Source: Thermoanaerobaculia bacterium
GTDB taxonomy: Bacteria; Bacteroidota; Bacteroidia; Chitinophagales; Saprospiraceae
DNA: 6,582 nucleotides
Assembly (NCBI GenBank): GCA_023151335.1
Contig: JAKLJF010000291.1
Location: forward strand, 1 to 6,582
Reading direction: 5' to 3'
The notes under the pieces are model-generated. The model worked only from the letters and a program-made list of their open reading frames with translations, did not search any database and was not told the DNA's origin. Position 1 is the first letter of the stretch. Each line of letters starts with the position of its first letter. This document shows, in pieces, positions 5,654 to 6,582 of the stretch. The translations under genes and the position numbers were made by a program.

Positions 5654-6582
5654 ATGAAACGCAGTTCCTACCCTTTCCTCGGCATTTTGCTGCTCCTTCC
5701 GCTTTTTCTTCACGCCCAGAAGGGCTCCATTTCCGGAAAAATTATCGATGCCAAACTCGCCGAAGGCCTGATCGGCTGTACCGTTAAGGTGGACGACGGC
5801 GCTGCCGGCGGCGCTATTACCGATTACGAAGGACGTTACATGATCGCCAACATTCCCGCGGGAAAACACACCATTACTGTAACCTATACCGGCTACACCG
5901 ATAAACGTATCGAGGAGGTGGAGGTGAAAAACGGCGAGGCCACCACGGTGGATATCGCCCTGGAAGACGCCGCCAACCAGGTGATCGCCGAGGTGGTGAT
6001 CACGGCCAATGCCCAGCGCTCCACCATGGGCGCGCTTACCATCCTGCAAAAAAACAGCGCCTTCGTGGCCGACGGCATCAGCGCCGAGATCATCAAACGC
6101 ACCCCCGACCGCACCACCAGCGATGTGATCCGCCGGGTGAGCGGCGCCAGTATCCAGGACAACAAATTTGCCGTCATCCGCGGCCTGAACGACCGCTACA
6201 ATATCGCCCTGCTCAACGGCGCCCTGCTCAGCAGCACCGAGCCCGACCGCAAGGCCTTCTCTTTCGACCTTTTCCCCTCGGCCATGCTCGACAACTTAGT
6301 GGTAGTAAAAACCGCCACGCCCGACCTGCCGGGCGAGTTTGCCGGCGGCGCTATACTGGTGAATACCAAAGACATACCGGAAGAAAACTATGTTCGGGTG
6401 AATGTCGGCGGCGGCTACAATACCGTTTCCACTTTTAAACCCTATATGACCGCCCAGGGCGGCGGTACCGATTTTCTCGGTATGGACGACGGTACGCGCG
6501 CCCTGCCGGCAGGCTATCCGGACGCCACGACGTTTCAAAATGCCACGAAGGACGACCGGGTCCGCTACTCCCAGATGTTGAA
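5654..6582 (+). CDS. TonB-dependent outer-membrane receptor with N-terminal carboxypeptidase-regulatory-like domain, C-terminus cut off
   Basis: Outer-membrane importer powered by TonB-ExbBD. The 309 visible residues run off the right edge; complete members are usually 800-1000 residues, so most of the beta-barrel is missing. Residues 1-21 are a signal peptide (KRSSYPFLGILLLLPLFLHA, likely cleavage HA|Q). Residues about 24-104 are a CarboxypepD_reg-like beta-sandwich (SGKIID 27-32, DYEGRYMIANIPAG 57-70). EVVITA (113-118) resembles a TonB box. The plug domain spans about 120-240 with RTPDRTTSDVIRRVSGAS (149-166), IRGLNDRYN (175-183), STEPDRKAFSFDLFPS (194-209) and TPDLPGEFAGG (222-232). The DRYN...STEPDR plug signature marks a non-SusC receptor class common in Bacteroidota and resembles proteobacterial TonB-Xanth-Caul receptors, some of which take up carbohydrates. 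The ligand cannot be read from sequence. It lies 90 bp after the epimerase and may share its transcript. Confidence 0.93.
   Translation, partial: MKRSSYPFLGILLLLPLFLHAQKGSISGKIIDAKLAEGLIGCTVKVDDGAAGGAITDYEGRYMIANIPAGKHTITVTYTGYTDKRIEEVEVKNGEATTVDIALEDAANQVIAEVVITANAQRSTMGALTILQKNSAFVADGISAEIIKRTPDRTTSDVIRRVSGASIQDNKFAVIRGLNDRYNIALLNGALLSSTEPDRKAFSFDLFPSAMLDNLVVVKTATPDLPGEFAGGAILVNTKDIPEENYVRVNVGGGYNTVSTFKPYMTAQGGGTDFLGMDDGTRALPAGYPDATTFQNATKDDRVRYSQML

Overview
The window looks like a chromosomal segment of a GC-rich Bacteroidota bacterium, most likely from the Saprospirales/Chitinophagales side of the phylum (inference). The evidence is a secreted protein with a SprB-type repeat and a type IX secretion (T9SS) C-terminal sorting domain, a TonB-dependent receptor with an N-terminal carboxypeptidase-regulatory-like domain, Bacteroidota-type promoters (TTTG about 21 bp before TAnnTTTG), and starts without strong Shine-Dalgarno sequences. 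Codon third positions are strongly G/C in all genes, and nothing suggests a recently acquired island.

Layout. Positions 1-1551 (minus strand) hold the first 517 codons of an AMP-forming acetyl-CoA synthetase of the AcsA type, whose C-terminus lies beyond the left edge. A 197-bp divergent spacer (1552-1748) carries one promoter candidate for each flanking gene and a GC-rich inverted repeat between them. Positions 1749-2318 encode the two-domain ribosomal protein bL25 (CTC family). The 240-bp gap after it holds a 9/10-bp tandem repeat tract, a strong intrinsic terminator, and a hairpin that ends next to the following start codon. Positions 2559-4595 encode a 678-residue exported multidomain T9SS cargo protein. 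It is followed after 35 bp by an aldose 1-epimerase (4631-5563). A 90-bp gap with two potential hairpins then precedes a TonB-dependent receptor (5654 onward) cut off by the right edge.

How the genes fit together. acsA and bL25 are housekeeping genes that share only a divergent promoter region. The terminator at 2414-2453 separates bL25 from the downstream genes. The secreted protein, epimerase and receptor all point the same way, with gaps of 35 and 90 bp and no convincing intrinsic terminator between them, so they may be partly co-transcribed. A surface or secreted protein, a sugar mutarotase and an outer-membrane importer would suit nutrient (possibly glycan) acquisition, but no hydrolase, SusD-like protein or regulator is visible to support this.

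I found no mobile element, CRISPR array, tRNA or rRNA, and no clear evidence of a previously undescribed system. The points most worth a second look are the repeat tract, the start-proximal leader hairpins and the unassigned central region of the secreted protein.
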